A stretch of 64,000 nt of DNA from Ruminococcaceae bacterium UBA7080. GTDB lineage: Bacteria; Bacillota; Clostridia; Oscillospirales; Acutalibacteraceae. The DNA lies in assembly GCA_002493595.1 (NCBI GenBank), contig DKZG01000011.1, forward strand, positions 1 to 64,000. The letters run 5' to 3'. The position numbers were made by a program, and so were the translations under genes. Below are positions 24,895 to 33,899 of this stretch, piece after piece (within the stretch, counting starts at the first letter, position 1; each line of letters begins with the position of its first letter). The notes beneath the pieces were generated by a model, which worked only from the letters and a program-made list of their open reading frames with translations, searched no databases and was not told the origin of the DNA.

Positions 24895-25233
24895 ATATTC
24901 TCCTACTCTATACAACACTTTAAAATTCAATTTATGTTACAAAAACTTTTATAAATTTTATTTAATACTTTATTTCAAACCTTGTCAATAGAAATTGCCA
25001 AAATGCAGAAAAATACGGCATAAATATAAAAAATGGGGTGGATTATCTCACCTCAAAATTAACTAATCGTTGTAAAGATTTCCTTATCGCAACTATGCTT
25101 ATCAAGGGTATTCTTTGTGGTGTTTATTTTTTCGATAATTTTGCCCTGATTTTTAATAATTTTGACCTTGGTATTTATTTTATAAATTATTTTTGATAGT
25201 TTAAAGATAAATCCATCTTACCGAGGTATGCTT
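24895..25233. other. intergenic stretch between sigma pseudogene and subtilisin-like gene
   Basis: AT-rich, without a reading frame I can support. It holds the right copy of the 35-base inverted repeat and a small stem (gaggtgagataatccacc, read on minus, about 25037-25054). I see no convincing promoter for the downstream gene. TTGACC at about 25162 lacks a well-spaced -10 box. Confidence 0.5.
25080..25114. repeat. 35-base inverted repeat, right copy
   Basis: It matches the reverse complement of 18145-18179 with three mismatches. It lies 120 bases before the subtilisin-like gene. Confidence 0.75.
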
Positions 25234-28200
25234 ATGAAAAAACAAGTATGTTTAATCCTGTCAGTCATAATGGCATTGACTGCGATTGCACCATGCCAAA
25301 GTGTAATAGCGGCAGAAATTAACAAACACAGTGTCGGATATTTCTCTGATTCTGTTAATGAAATAATTGATACATATGATTCAAATGAGGAATATGTTTG
25401 TGATGCTGAAAGCAGTCAGAAAACTATTAAAGACAGGCTCATAGTATCATCTGACAAGGTTACCAATGATTACGGCGCTGCCGATAAGGTTGTCGGTCTT
25501 GGATATACCATTCTGCAGTATGACAGTGAAAAAACTGCCAAAACAGCAAAAGACAGCCTTATTGCAGACGGCTTTAATGCCGAGTACGATTCTATTCTTT
25601 CCTGTGCTGATGTCAATTCAACTGAAAGTACATCTAAAACATGGGGCAATGACAGAATTGAATCAAAAGAAACCTTAAACGCAATAAAAGCCTCAGGCAA
25701 GAAATTGCCTGAGGTTACGGTCGGCGTTATCGACACAGGTGTGGACTATACCCATCCTGATTTGAAGGACAGAATTGTTGATACCTCACTTAACTTTTCC
25801 TCAAGCGGCAAGACTGACAGCAGTATGGACGACCAAGGGCACGGCACTATGGTTGCAGGCATTGTTATGCAGAATACTACCGACAATGTAAAGATTAAGC
25901 CATATAAGGTGCTGAATAAGGATGGTAAATGTGCCACCTCGCAAATTATATCTGTTGTGAATCATATCCTTGCTGAAAAGGATGCACCAAGTGTTATCAA
26001 TCTTTCTCTTGGTGGCGAGTATGATATGCTTGATTCGTTTGAGAAAACACTCAGAAGTCTTATCGAAAGTCTTGTCGGTAAGGGCTGTACCGTAGTTGTT
26101 GCCGCAGGCAATGAATCAAGCGACGCAGGTAATTTTTCTCCGTCAAATATCAGCAATGTTATTACGGTGTCAGCATCTACATCGAATAATGAAAAATCCT
26201 ATTATTCCAATTTCGGCTCAGTAGTGGATATTGCCGCTCCCGGTGATAATATCTACACAACAAATCTCGGAGGCGGATATACAACCAGCCATAGCGGAAC
26301 TTCTTTCTCCGCACCATTTGTAACGGCAGCTGCCGCTACGATTTTAATGCTTGATAATACATTAACCTCAAAAGAGGTTGAAAATAAAATCAAGGCTGCT
26401 GCTTTCCCGATTGTGAACAACACAGGCACAGAATGGTGCGGTGCAGGTATACTCAATTATTCTGCGCTTTATGAAGCTATGCTTGCCCTTGCTCCGAGTT
26501 TCAGTCAGGAAAGCGGTGCATATAACGATATTATTAATTTAACTGCCTACGCAGAAGATAATTATACAATCCGCTATACAACGGATAATACAATTCCTAC
26601 TTTAACAAACGGCGAAACCTTTGACACCACAATAACGATTGAGGACAGCATGTCCTTTGTAGCAGTTGCAATCAACGAAAGCGGCAAGAGCAAATATATA
26701 CCGCTCAGTTATTCAGTAATCTATCTTGCAGATGAAAACGATTTTGAGATTACAGATGTCGGGGCAATAACTGCATATAACGGGGAAAAGAAAAGTATCA
26801 CTGTGCCAGATACCATAAAAGGTATTACACCAAAATCTGTAGCAAACAAAGCATTTTCAAACAGTGACATAAAGGTAATTGAACTGCCTGAAACAGTTAA
26901 AACAATCGGCAACAGTACATTCGGCAAATGCACTGAGCTGACATCCATAACAGCAAAGGGCGTAACTAAAATCGGCACATTCTGTTTTTACTGCGATACT
27001 GCATTGACAGATGTTGATATGCCAAATGTACTGTTTGTTAATTCAAATGGTTTCGGTGGTTGCAAAAAACTTGAAACAGTCAATTTCAATGAAACAGTTG
27101 AAGAACTTTATCCCGGTGCATTTGAAGATACTGCATTCAAATATGCATATTTTCCGAATGTTTATAATTTTGAGGATACCTTTGTAAATACACCATTAGT
27201 ATCAGCTGATTTGCCGCTTTTATATTGGGCAAGCGGAGCATTCAAAAATTGCTATTCGCTTGAACATTTATATGCTCCCGAATTGGAAGAACTTGCAGGC
27301 GGAGCTTTTGCCAATTGTATAAAATTTACCGAATTTGCTAAAGACGGTGAATATGATTTAACAAAAATCAATGTTGTTGAATCAAGTGCCTTTGCCGATT
27401 CCTATTTCAAAGAAATTGAACTGCCTCTGATTGAAGCGTTTGATGCTAATGGTTCAGGTGTATTTCAGAGATGTCATGCAGAATATATCAGCATTCCTTT
27501 CATAAAGAAATTATCTCCATATACATTTTATCAGTGCAAAGAACTTAAACGTATTAATATGCCTAATTATGAAGATACTTTTAGAACTGCTTATGAAAAT
27601 ATTTTTACTGATTGTTTTTCATTAGAACAACTTTATCTTCCGAATGCTATTTATCTTCCAAGCATTTTCCCTGCTGAAGAAGAAAAAGACAGCTCAAAAA
27701 TGAAATTGAAATATATTTATGCTCCTAAAGTGGAAGAATTTATATCGGATGTTTCGAATGGGTTTCGTTATTGCAGTAATTTGGAATGGGTTTACGTGCC
27801 AAGTGTGAAATATATTCCCGGACTACCAATAGGAAAAGCATCAACTATAATTTATGTATCGGATAAATGTAAATATATAAATAATTGGATTAATAATAAA
27901 ATAACAATTGCTGCACCTATGAATACATATGCTTATACAGAAGCATTAAAGAACGGATATACAGTTATCAATTTAGATGTCATGGTTTGTGATAAAGGGC
28001 GTTCTATCTGCACATCTGCTGCCGGTCTCCGATTTGGGTTTGATTGGATTGAAATTCCCGAAATTGAAGAATTAGCGTCTGATATTGAATACGGATTTAT
28101 TTACAGCCAAAAAGGTGCTGAAGATTTATCAATAGATACAGTAGACAATTCAAATATACGAATTGCAAAAGCACAAAATCGTATAACTGATGGTAATAAA

Positions 28201-28413
28201 ACTTCATTCAATCTTGTTTTTGCTGATATACCTGAATCATATTTTGGAAAAACGCTGTCCGCAAGAGCTTATGTATGTATAGATGGAATGTATTTTTATT
28301 CTAATGTGCAAACAGGCAGTTTCAATGGTATTGCCAATCTCGTCTTAAATGATAATGAAATTGATAGCAGTACTAAAAACGCGGTGAAAAATTTACTGGA
28401 TAAGGAGGTGTAA
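25234..28413 (+). CDS. secreted subtilisin-like serine protease with BspA-type leucine-rich repeats
   Basis: A 1059-residue exported protein. Signal peptide 1-27, propeptide about 30-145, then an S8 protease domain with Asp in VIDTGVDYTHPDL (about 166), His in DQGHGTMVAG (about 202), oxyanion Asn in AAGNESS (about 292) and Ser in SGTSFSAPFV (about 355). A chitobiase-C-like segment (about 430-490) precedes BspA-type LRR_5 units (about 500-860, e.g. AFSNSDIKVIELPETVKTIG). A C-terminal beta domain of about 170 residues ends it. No sorting signal is seen. I chose ATG 25234 because cgaggt is too close to the ATG at 25228. It probably cleaves proteins or peptides outside the cell. A perfect AAGGAGGTG for the next small gene lies inside its last codons. 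Confidence 0.9.
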   Translation: MKKQVCLILSVIMALTAIAPCQSVIAAEINKHSVGYFSDSVNEIIDTYDSNEEYVCDAESSQKTIKDRLIVSSDKVTNDYGAADKVVGLGYTILQYDSEKTAKTAKDSLIADGFNAEYDSILSCADVNSTESTSKTWGNDRIESKETLNAIKASGKKLPEVTVGVIDTGVDYTHPDLKDRIVDTSLNFSSSGKTDSSMDDQGHGTMVAGIVMQNTTDNVKIKPYKVLNKDGKCATSQIISVVNHILAEKDAPSVINLSLGGEYDMLDSFEKTLRSLIESLVGKGCTVVVAAGNESSDAGNFSPSNISNVITVSASTSNNEKSYYSNFGSVVDIAAPGDNIYTTNLGGGYTTSHSGTSFSAPFVTAAAATILMLDNTLTSKEVENKIKAAAFPIVNNTGTEWCGAGILNYSALYEAMLALAPSFSQESGAYNDIINLTAYAEDNYTIRYTTDNTIPTLTNGETFDTTITIEDSMSFVAVAINESGKSKYIPLSYSVIYLADENDFEITDVGAITAYNGEKKSITVPDTIKGITPKSVANKAFSNSDIKVIELPETVKTIGNSTFGKCTELTSITAKGVTKIGTFCFYCDTALTDVDMPNVLFVNSNGFGGCKKLETVNFNETVEELYPGAFEDTAFKYAYFPNVYNFEDTFVNTPLVSADLPLLYWASGAFKNCYSLEHLYAPELEELAGGAFANCIKFTEFAKDGEYDLTKINVVESSAFADSYFKEIELPLIEAFDANGSGVFQRCHAEYISIPFIKKLSPYTFYQCKELKRINMPNYEDTFRTAYENIFTDCFSLEQLYLPNAIYLPSIFPAEEEKDSSKMKLKYIYAPKVEEFISDVSNGFRYCSNLEWVYVPSVKYIPGLPIGKASTIIYVSDKCKYINNWINNKITIAAPMNTYAYTEALKNGYTVINLDVMVCDKGRSICTSAAGLRFGFDWIEIPEIEELASDIEYGFIYSQKGAEDLSIDTVDNSNIRIAKAQNRITDGNKTSFNLVFADIPESYFGKTLSARAYVCIDGMYFYSNVQTGSFNGIANLVLNDNEIDSSTKNAVKNLLDKEV

Positions 28414-28415
28414 CT

Positions 28416-28532
28416 ATGAAAGAAATTTACGAAAAACCTCTTACAAATATTGAAGAATTCAAAACTGTTGATGTTATCACTACAAGCGGCGATATTGGTC
28501 CGGATGACAATATAGTAAGACCTTGGGATTGA
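28416..28532 (+). CDS. 38-residue peptide downstream of the subtilisin-like protease
   Basis: The frame starts two bases after the protease stop and has an optimal AAGGAGGTG ribosome site. The peptide begins MKEIYEKPLTNIEEFKTVDV, then ITTSG, and ends DIGPDDNIVRPWD. The pattern of an amphipathic start with xKPxxxxxxF, a central DVITTSG and a short acidic end resembles small conserved peptides of Oscillospiraceae that I recall but cannot name. It has no Cys, signal peptide or membrane segment. It may be a leader-plus-core precursor or a small intracellular partner. Translation is surely coupled to the protease gene. Confidence 0.7.
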   Translation: MKEIYEKPLTNIEEFKTVDVITTSGDIGPDDNIVRPWD

Positions 28533-28534
28533 TT

Positions 28535-28710
28535 GTGAGAAAATATATATTGATCATTTCAATAGTAGTGTTAATTGTTAGCCTGTTACAGCAGTAGAGA
28601 AGAGAATTCAGCTACTGCTGTTACGGACAGTAAAGGCACAACACATTATTATGACCCTGTTACTGATGATAAAGACCATACAAATTCAAGATTTGTATGG
28701 CCTTTATGTT
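28535..28710 (+). pseudogene. frameshifted small lipoprotein gene
   Basis: From GTG 28535 the frame gives a signal-peptide-like RKYILIISIVVLIVS and then stops. In the next frame the same region continues ACYSSREENSATAVTDSKGT and THYYDPVTDD, a lipobox Cys followed by the Thr/Asp-rich mature start of small clostridial lipoproteins. Dropping one base near 28580 restores VLIVAC and the lipoprotein frame. The 3' end runs into a terminator hairpin without a natural stop, so that end is damaged too. Confidence 0.65.
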
Positions 28711-28722
28711 TTTATTATTTTT
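28671..28722. terminator. terminator hairpin between convergent genes
   Basis: ccatacaaat / atttgtatgg with a 5-base loop, extended by imperfect aaag / cttt, followed by a T-rich stretch on the plus strand. Confidence 0.75.
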
Positions 28723-29043
28723 TTAATCAAGTGCGTCTGATACTGCGTCGCCGGCTTTATCTACTGCTCCGCCGACACCGTCAGCTACATCGTCGGCTCC
28801 TTTGCCGATGTCATCGCCGACCTTGTCGGCTTTTGAAGCAGCATCATTTGTTGTGCTGCCGCCATTATCGGTAGTTGCGGTATTATCGGTAACCGTATTG
28901 TTATTTGTGGTGTCTTCAGCAACGGTTGATGTGGATGTTGTGGTTGAGGTTGATGTTGTGTCATCATTGTCTCTTGCACAGCCCATAAATACTGTTGCAA
29001 TAACGGCAATCGCCATAGCGAAAATTAAAATTTTACTTTTCAT
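28723..29043 (-). CDS. small Thr/Asp-rich lipoprotein
   Basis: A 106-residue lipoprotein. Signal peptide 1-21 with lipobox VFMGC, then a low-complexity Thr/Ser/Asn/Asp stretch (about 25-65). An amphipathic C-terminal part repeats D-K/D-x-x-D-G-x-G (KADKVGDDIGKGADDVADGV, then GDAVSDALD). The ATG at 29043 has AAAGGAAG seven bases upstream; an earlier frame start does not. The function is unknown. A copy of its last codons is found at 24396. It is followed by the convergent terminator. Confidence 0.75.
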   Translation of the reverse strand: MKSKILIFAMAIAVIATVFMGCARDNDDTTSTSTTTSTSTVAEDTTNNNTVTDNTATTDNGGSTTNDAASKADKVGDDIGKGADDVADGVGGAVDKAGDAVSDALD

Positions 29044-29116
29044 AGTATAACTTCCTTTCACAATTATAATTAACTGTTTTTTTTTATTTATTCAAAATTA
29101 TTTTTATTATTTTTGC

Positions 29117-30445
29117 TTATTTTGTTAATGTGCCGCCGTCAGAGTAAAGGAGAAGCAGTATGTTTTCCTCGGCTCCTGTGGACGTGTTTACATAAATAAG
29201 CACTTCTTCATTTGTTTCCGTGCTTTCACAGTGATATTCGTAACACATAGCTTCTGTTCCGTTATCTTTAGGAATTACGCAATTTTTTATATTCATAACT
29301 TTAAGATAGGGGCTAATGTTTTTTTGAAGCTCAGAAGCCTTTTTGCTTGTTTTGAAGTCGGCTCTGTTTCTGTGGTTCGTCAGATAGCCCTGCGCTTCCA
29401 TAGATACAACCTTGCCATCATTTAAAGATACTCCGACTTTAATCAAATCACTATAATAGGTTACATTGTTCTTCGTGTATGCAAAGTTTATCAGGCAAAT
29501 GTTGTTGTCTGTCATATAATAGGTGTCGCTCATATTGTCAAAGCCAAGCTTTTCAAGATATTTTTTGCCTATATTGATAGCATTTTTTTCAGTGATTGAG
29601 GATTTTGTTATTTTGCCTCCGTAAAGCATATATGCAACATATCCGCCTGATTTGGTTATTCCTATTGTTTTTTGACCATAGGTAAAAACATAGCACGGCA
29701 TATTGCCGTCATCTTCATTTGAAAAGCTTACCTGGTCGATTTCGCAGCCCATAGCAAGTGCTGCTATATCAACAGCATCTTCCTTGCTGTAATTTTCGGA
29801 ATTTTTAAGCATTGCCGGCTCTCGATTTAAAACCGCGTCGGCAAACGGTCCGTCATAGAGAAGTGTAGGATAATCCTTGAAAGCGTTTTCAGCTGTGCTC
29901 ATATCATTGGAAAGGGAATTAACCTTTATATTGCTTTTGTTTTTTACATTGCTTGCTGTAATTTGACCGCCGTTATTGCATACAGATACCATTGAGCCTA
30001 TTGACTCATTGAGCTGACTTGCATAGCTTAACATCTTGGAAAGATTTTTATGCTCCTCGTCACTGATTTTTTCACCGGATGCTGCTTTTTGCGCAATGTA
30101 AGTTGCATAATCTCCTGCCTGGCTGATAAATTTGTAAGTTGAGCTTAAATTCATTTGCCCTACAGGCAGCCGAGACAGTGCGTCTTTTGCCTCATTGCAC
30201 TGTGAATACAGGTCTGAACTGATTTCGAAAAGCATTTTGTCTGAATTTGAGTATACGCTTTTTGTCAGATTGGTTTCAATTGAGTCCATGGTTTCAGAAA
30301 GCTCATTAAGGCTTTGCTGATAGTTGTTTTCAAGCTGTACCTTATACTGTGTAGCCATATTCATATTCATAATTGCATAGCCTGCGAGTACTGCTACTAT
30401 TGCAAGAGAATATGAAAATAATCTGATATAGCTTCGTTTTGTCAT
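29117..30445 (-). CDS. ypeB: spore germination protein YpeB
   Basis: A 442-residue protein with an N-terminal membrane anchor (about 8-28), a helical region (about 30-170) and repeated PepSY-type domains (about 220-430: YSKEDAVDIAALAMGCEID, SSITEKNAINIGKKYLEKLG). These fit YpeB, which in Bacillus localises and protects the cortex-lytic enzyme SleB. sleB is usually adjacent but is not in this window. I chose ATG 30445 because GGAGGT is seven bases before it and only one base before the ATG at 30451. A forespore-type promoter lies upstream. Confidence 0.88.
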   Translation of the reverse strand: MTKRSYIRLFSYSLAIVAVLAGYAIMNMNMATQYKVQLENNYQQSLNELSETMDSIETNLTKSVYSNSDKMLFEISSDLYSQCNEAKDALSRLPVGQMNLSSTYKFISQAGDYATYIAQKAASGEKISDEEHKNLSKMLSYASQLNESIGSMVSVCNNGGQITASNVKNKSNIKVNSLSNDMSTAENAFKDYPTLLYDGPFADAVLNREPAMLKNSENYSKEDAVDIAALAMGCEIDQVSFSNEDDGNMPCYVFTYGQKTIGITKSGGYVAYMLYGGKITKSSITEKNAINIGKKYLEKLGFDNMSDTYYMTDNNICLINFAYTKNNVTYYSDLIKVGVSLNDGKVVSMEAQGYLTNHRNRADFKTSKKASELQKNISPYLKVMNIKNCVIPKDNGTEAMCYEYHCESTETNEEVLIYVNTSTGAEENILLLLYSDGGTLTK

Positions 30446-30463
30446 ATACATTACCTCCGTAGT

Positions 30464-30493
30464 TATTTTTTACCGAAAAAATAAAAAACATTC
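30464..30493 (-). promoter_or_regulatory. candidate forespore (sigma-F/G-like) promoter of ypeB
   Basis: On the minus strand GAATG (30493-30489), 14 bases, GGTAAAAAATA (30474-30464). The latter fits the sigma-F -10 pattern GGNNANAATW. YpeB is a forespore product in Bacillus, so position and pattern agree. Confidence 0.5.
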
Positions 30494-30573
30494 AAAAAAA
30501 TATTTAATTATTGCACATTATGTGATACAATAGCAATAATTGTATTATCATAATTATTATGGAGTATTATGCG

Positions 30574-31371
30574 ATGGCAAAAGCAAGCGAAAAAAAAAGA
30601 ATTGTTGTCAAGGTCGGAACGTCAACCCTGACACATAATACCGGCAAGACCAATATTGCACGAATGGCAAAGCTGGTTTCTGTTTTATCGGATTTAAAAA
30701 ATGAGGGTCATGAAATTGTTCTTGTTTCAAGCGGTGCTGTGGGTATCGGTGCAGCTAAGCTGGGATTTTCGGCAAAGCCTAAAACTACAAAAGGTCTGCA
30801 GGCATCTGCAGCAGTCGGTCAGTGTGAGCTGATGTTCCTTTATGACAAACTGTTTTCCGAATATGGTGTTGTAGTCAGTCAGCTGCTGTTTACTGCAGAT
30901 ACGCTTATAAATGAAACTGAAAAGGCACATCTTCTGGATACATTTAATCAGCTTTTGGATTATGATGCACTTCCTATTGTGAATGAAAATGACTCGGTTT
31001 ATGTTGAGGAACTTTTAAATGGTGATAATGATTGCCTGAGTGCAAATGTTGCACAGCTTATTCATGCAGATTTACTTATTCTTCTTACCGATACGGATGG
31101 ATTGTATGATGATAATCCGAGTAAAAATAAAAATGCAAAGCTTATTCCTTATGTTGAGGAGATAACAAATGATATTTTTGAAATTGCCGGCGATGCAGGT
31201 GAAAAGGGCACAGGCGGTTTTTCTACTAAAATTAAAGCAGCAAAGATAGCTGCTGACTCCGGTATACCGGTTATTATCATGAACGGCGAAAAGCCGACAT
31301 CCATTTATAAGGTACTTGAAGGAAAAAGTATCGGTACATATTTTTCGGCGAAGGGTGATTCATTATGTTAG
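30574..31371 (+). CDS. proB: glutamate 5-kinase
   Basis: A 265-residue amino-acid kinase that phosphorylates glutamate, the first step of proline synthesis. It has KVGTSTLTH at the N-terminus, VSSGAVGIGAAKLG, NENDSVYVEELLNGDND and TDTDGLYDDNP, then GTGGFSTKIKAAKIA. It lacks the C-terminal PUA domain, as many short ProB proteins do. I chose ATG 30574 because GGAG stands nine bases upstream; the ATG at 30559 has no ribosome site. An extended -10 (TGATACAAT, near 30523-30531) probably drives it. proA overlaps by 7 bases. Confidence 0.95.
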   Translation: MAKASEKKRIVVKVGTSTLTHNTGKTNIARMAKLVSVLSDLKNEGHEIVLVSSGAVGIGAAKLGFSAKPKTTKGLQASAAVGQCELMFLYDKLFSEYGVVVSQLLFTADTLINETEKAHLLDTFNQLLDYDALPIVNENDSVYVEELLNGDNDCLSANVAQLIHADLLILLTDTDGLYDDNPSKNKNAKLIPYVEEITNDIFEIAGDAGEKGTGGFSTKIKAAKIAADSGIPVIIMNGEKPTSIYKVLEGKSIGTYFSAKGDSLC

Positions 31372-32603
31372 AACAGCTTGGTATTCAGGCAAAAAAAGCA
31401 GCGGGTATTTTGACTGCTGTTTCAACTGAGGCTAAAAACAATGCACTGCTTGAGATTTCAAAAGCTCTTGTCAGAAATGCGGATTATATCATTGAACAAA
31501 ATAAAATAGATTTGAATAATGGCAGGAAAGCAGGGTTGAATGCAGGCTTGCTTGATCGTCTTATGCTTAATGAGGACAGAATAAAGGGTATTGCGGATGC
31601 TTGTCTGCAGGTTATTGATTTAGAGGATCCCTGCAACAGAGTGTTGGAGGAAATTACGCATCCAAACGGTATGAAAATACAAAAAGTATCATGCCCTATG
31701 GGTGTAATCGGAATTATTTACGAAGCCCGTCCCAATGTTACGGCGGATGCAGCAGCCTTGTGCCTTAAAAGCGGTAATGCAGTTATACTTAGAGGCGGCA
31801 AAGAGGCAGTCAACTCGAATATTGCCATAGCTGAGGTTATGCGTGATGCTGTTGAAAAAGCAGGTCTTCCTAAAGATTCCATTCAGCTGGTTACCGACAC
31901 AAGCCGAAGCTCCTCTACCGAGCTTATGCAGATGAAGGGTGTTTTGGATTGTCTTATTCCGCGCGGCGGAAAGGCACTGATTAAAGCTGTTGTTGAAAAT
32001 TCTACCGTTCCTGTAATTGAAACAGGATCCGGCAACTGCCATATTTATGTTGATGAATCGGCAGATATCGCTATGGCAAGTGAAATTATTTTTAATGCAA
32101 AAACACAGCGAATCAGCGTCTGCAATGCATGTGAAAGTCTTGTTATTCACAGCGCTGTTCTTGAGAATGCACTGCCGGCTATAAAGAAAAGGCTTGACGA
32201 AAAGAATGTTGAAATCAGGGGCGATAAACGTGCAAAGGCTGTTTGTCCTGATATTGTTTCGGCAAACGATACCGATTTTTCGGAGGAATATCTTGATTAT
32301 ATTATAAGTGTTAAGACGGTTGACAGTCTGGATGAAGCAATAGAGCATATTAATAAGCATTCTACAGGTCACTCGGAAGCTATTATTACCGAAAATTACG
32401 ACCATGCAAGAATGTTTATGAACAGAATAGACTCATCTTCCGTTTATCATAATGCGTCAACACGCTTTACTGACGGCGGAGAATTCGGTCTCGGTGCAGA
32501 GATTGGTATTTCTACTCAGAAGCTGCATGCCAGAGGACCAATGGGGCTTCGAGAGCTTACTACAACAAAGTATTTAATTTTTGGAAACGGACAGGTTAGA
32601 TAA
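31365..32603 (+). CDS. proA: gamma-glutamyl phosphate reductase
   Basis: A 412-residue aldehyde-dehydrogenase-like enzyme that reduces glutamyl phosphate to glutamate semialdehyde with NADPH. Family features are CPMGVIGIIYEARPNVTADA, the catalytic Cys in TQRISVCNACESLVIH, and HNASTRFTDGGEFGLGAEIG. It is of usual length and overlaps proB by 7 bases, so the two are translated together. ProC is not in this window. Confidence 0.95.
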   Translation: MLEQLGIQAKKAAGILTAVSTEAKNNALLEISKALVRNADYIIEQNKIDLNNGRKAGLNAGLLDRLMLNEDRIKGIADACLQVIDLEDPCNRVLEEITHPNGMKIQKVSCPMGVIGIIYEARPNVTADAAALCLKSGNAVILRGGKEAVNSNIAIAEVMRDAVEKAGLPKDSIQLVTDTSRSSSTELMQMKGVLDCLIPRGGKALIKAVVENSTVPVIETGSGNCHIYVDESADIAMASEIIFNAKTQRISVCNACESLVIHSAVLENALPAIKKRLDEKNVEIRGDKRAKAVCPDIVSANDTDFSEEYLDYIISVKTVDSLDEAIEHINKHSTGHSEAIITENYDHARMFMNRIDSSSVYHNASTRFTDGGEFGLGAEIGISTQKLHARGPMGLRELTTTKYLIFGNGQVR

Positions 32604-32607
32604 TCAA

Positions 32608-33873
32608 ATGGATGATAAAGAAAGAGCAGCACAAAGAAGAAAGCGGCAAAAGGCAAAAAAGAAAAAACAGGCAGGAAAAAATTTGCTGATTTTCATTTCT
32701 ATTCTTATTATTGCTGTTTCGGCAATTTTAATTACACTTAAAGTTTGTGACCCTGATTTTAAAATTTCATCTGTTTTACCCGAAGAGAAGGTTCAGCAGG
32801 TTGCTGCCTTTGTTAAAGAAGATATTTTAAAGCAAACAACGACCGAATTAACCACTGCGTCAACAACGAGGCCGACAACAACCAAGCCAAAGAGATATGA
32901 TTATACTTCATTTGATGATTTTGCCTTTGATACATCACTTCAAGGGAATCAGCTTGGCAATCTTCTTAATAAGTCAAAAGGCTGTGTGACATACAGCTCA
33001 TCCTATATTTATTACAGTATTGCAGGTAAAGGCCTTTATAGATTTGAGCCGAATTCGGAAACGAATTCGGAATTGATAGTTAATCAGTATAATTTTACCT
33101 GCCTTAATGTTCTCGGTGATTATATATATATGGTTGATACAGACAGCCACAAGCTGAAAAAGGCTCAGATAATCGGCGGCGATATGGTTAATGTTGCGGA
33201 CAATATTGAGTTTGCATATTTATATAACGATAAAATTTATTATGTTGCAACGGACAGTACGATTGGCTATATTTCCCTTGACAGTATGGAAAAAACGGAG
33301 CTGTATCAGGCCGAGGCAGGCAAAAAAGTAAGCTTTGCAGGTATTTCGCTGTCACGGGTTTTCTTTACGACGTATGATGAGGTATCAAAGTATTATGAAT
33401 ATCTTACGGTAGATATAAAAAATAAGTCTGACAGAAAATTCTTTATGGCAGACAGCAGAAATGATGATATAATAAATATTCAGCTTGAATGCGGTTATTT
33501 CTATTATTATAAAAAGCAGTCGGATAATACCTATGATTTGTGCAGACAGAAGTTTGGTTCATCCTTGGTTGTGACCTTGATTGAGGATTGCAGCGTAACC
33601 GATTATCCTGTTGTTTATGCAAACAGACTGCATTATTCCGCTAAAAAAGGTTCTGCCGTTCAGGCAAGAGAATATAATATGAATTCCGGTGATGATAAGC
33701 TGATGCTATATGTCAATAAGCCAAAGGATACGGAGGCTGTCGGCGTGGCTTATGGTTATCAGTATGTATTTCTGTTCGGCAGTGAGCAGGGATTGTACAA
33801 AGGCAGCTGCATTTACACATCAGCGTCACACGATAATGCGATTAACTTTAAAAACGGCAAATGGCAGTATTAA
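32608..33873 (+). CDS. membrane-anchored DUF5050-type protein
   Basis: A 421-residue protein: a very basic cytoplasmic start (residues 3-22), one membrane segment (about 24-45), a Thr-rich linker (about 78-98, TTTELTTASTTRPTTT) and an extracellular region of repeated beta units such as LNVLGDYIYMVDTDSHKLKK and NDKIYYVATDSTIGYISL. This fits DUF5050, probably a beta-propeller. The function is unknown. I chose ATG 32608, since the earlier frame start lies inside proA. It begins five bases after proA and is followed closely by a flippase, so it may share that transcript. Confidence 0.75.
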   Translation: MDDKERAAQRRKRQKAKKKKQAGKNLLIFISILIIAVSAILITLKVCDPDFKISSVLPEEKVQQVAAFVKEDILKQTTTELTTASTTRPTTTKPKRYDYTSFDDFAFDTSLQGNQLGNLLNKSKGCVTYSSSYIYYSIAGKGLYRFEPNSETNSELIVNQYNFTCLNVLGDYIYMVDTDSHKLKKAQIIGGDMVNVADNIEFAYLYNDKIYYVATDSTIGYISLDSMEKTELYQAEAGKKVSFAGISLSRVFFTTYDEVSKYYEYLTVDIKNKSDRKFFMADSRNDDIINIQLECGYFYYYKKQSDNTYDLCRQKFGSSLVVTLIEDCSVTDYPVVYANRLHYSAKKGSAVQAREYNMNSGDDKLMLYVNKPKDTEAVGVAYGYQYVFLFGSEQGLYKGSCIYTSASHDNAINFKNGKWQY

Positions 33874-33899
33874 TTACGATGAAAAAGGAGTAGTGAAGA

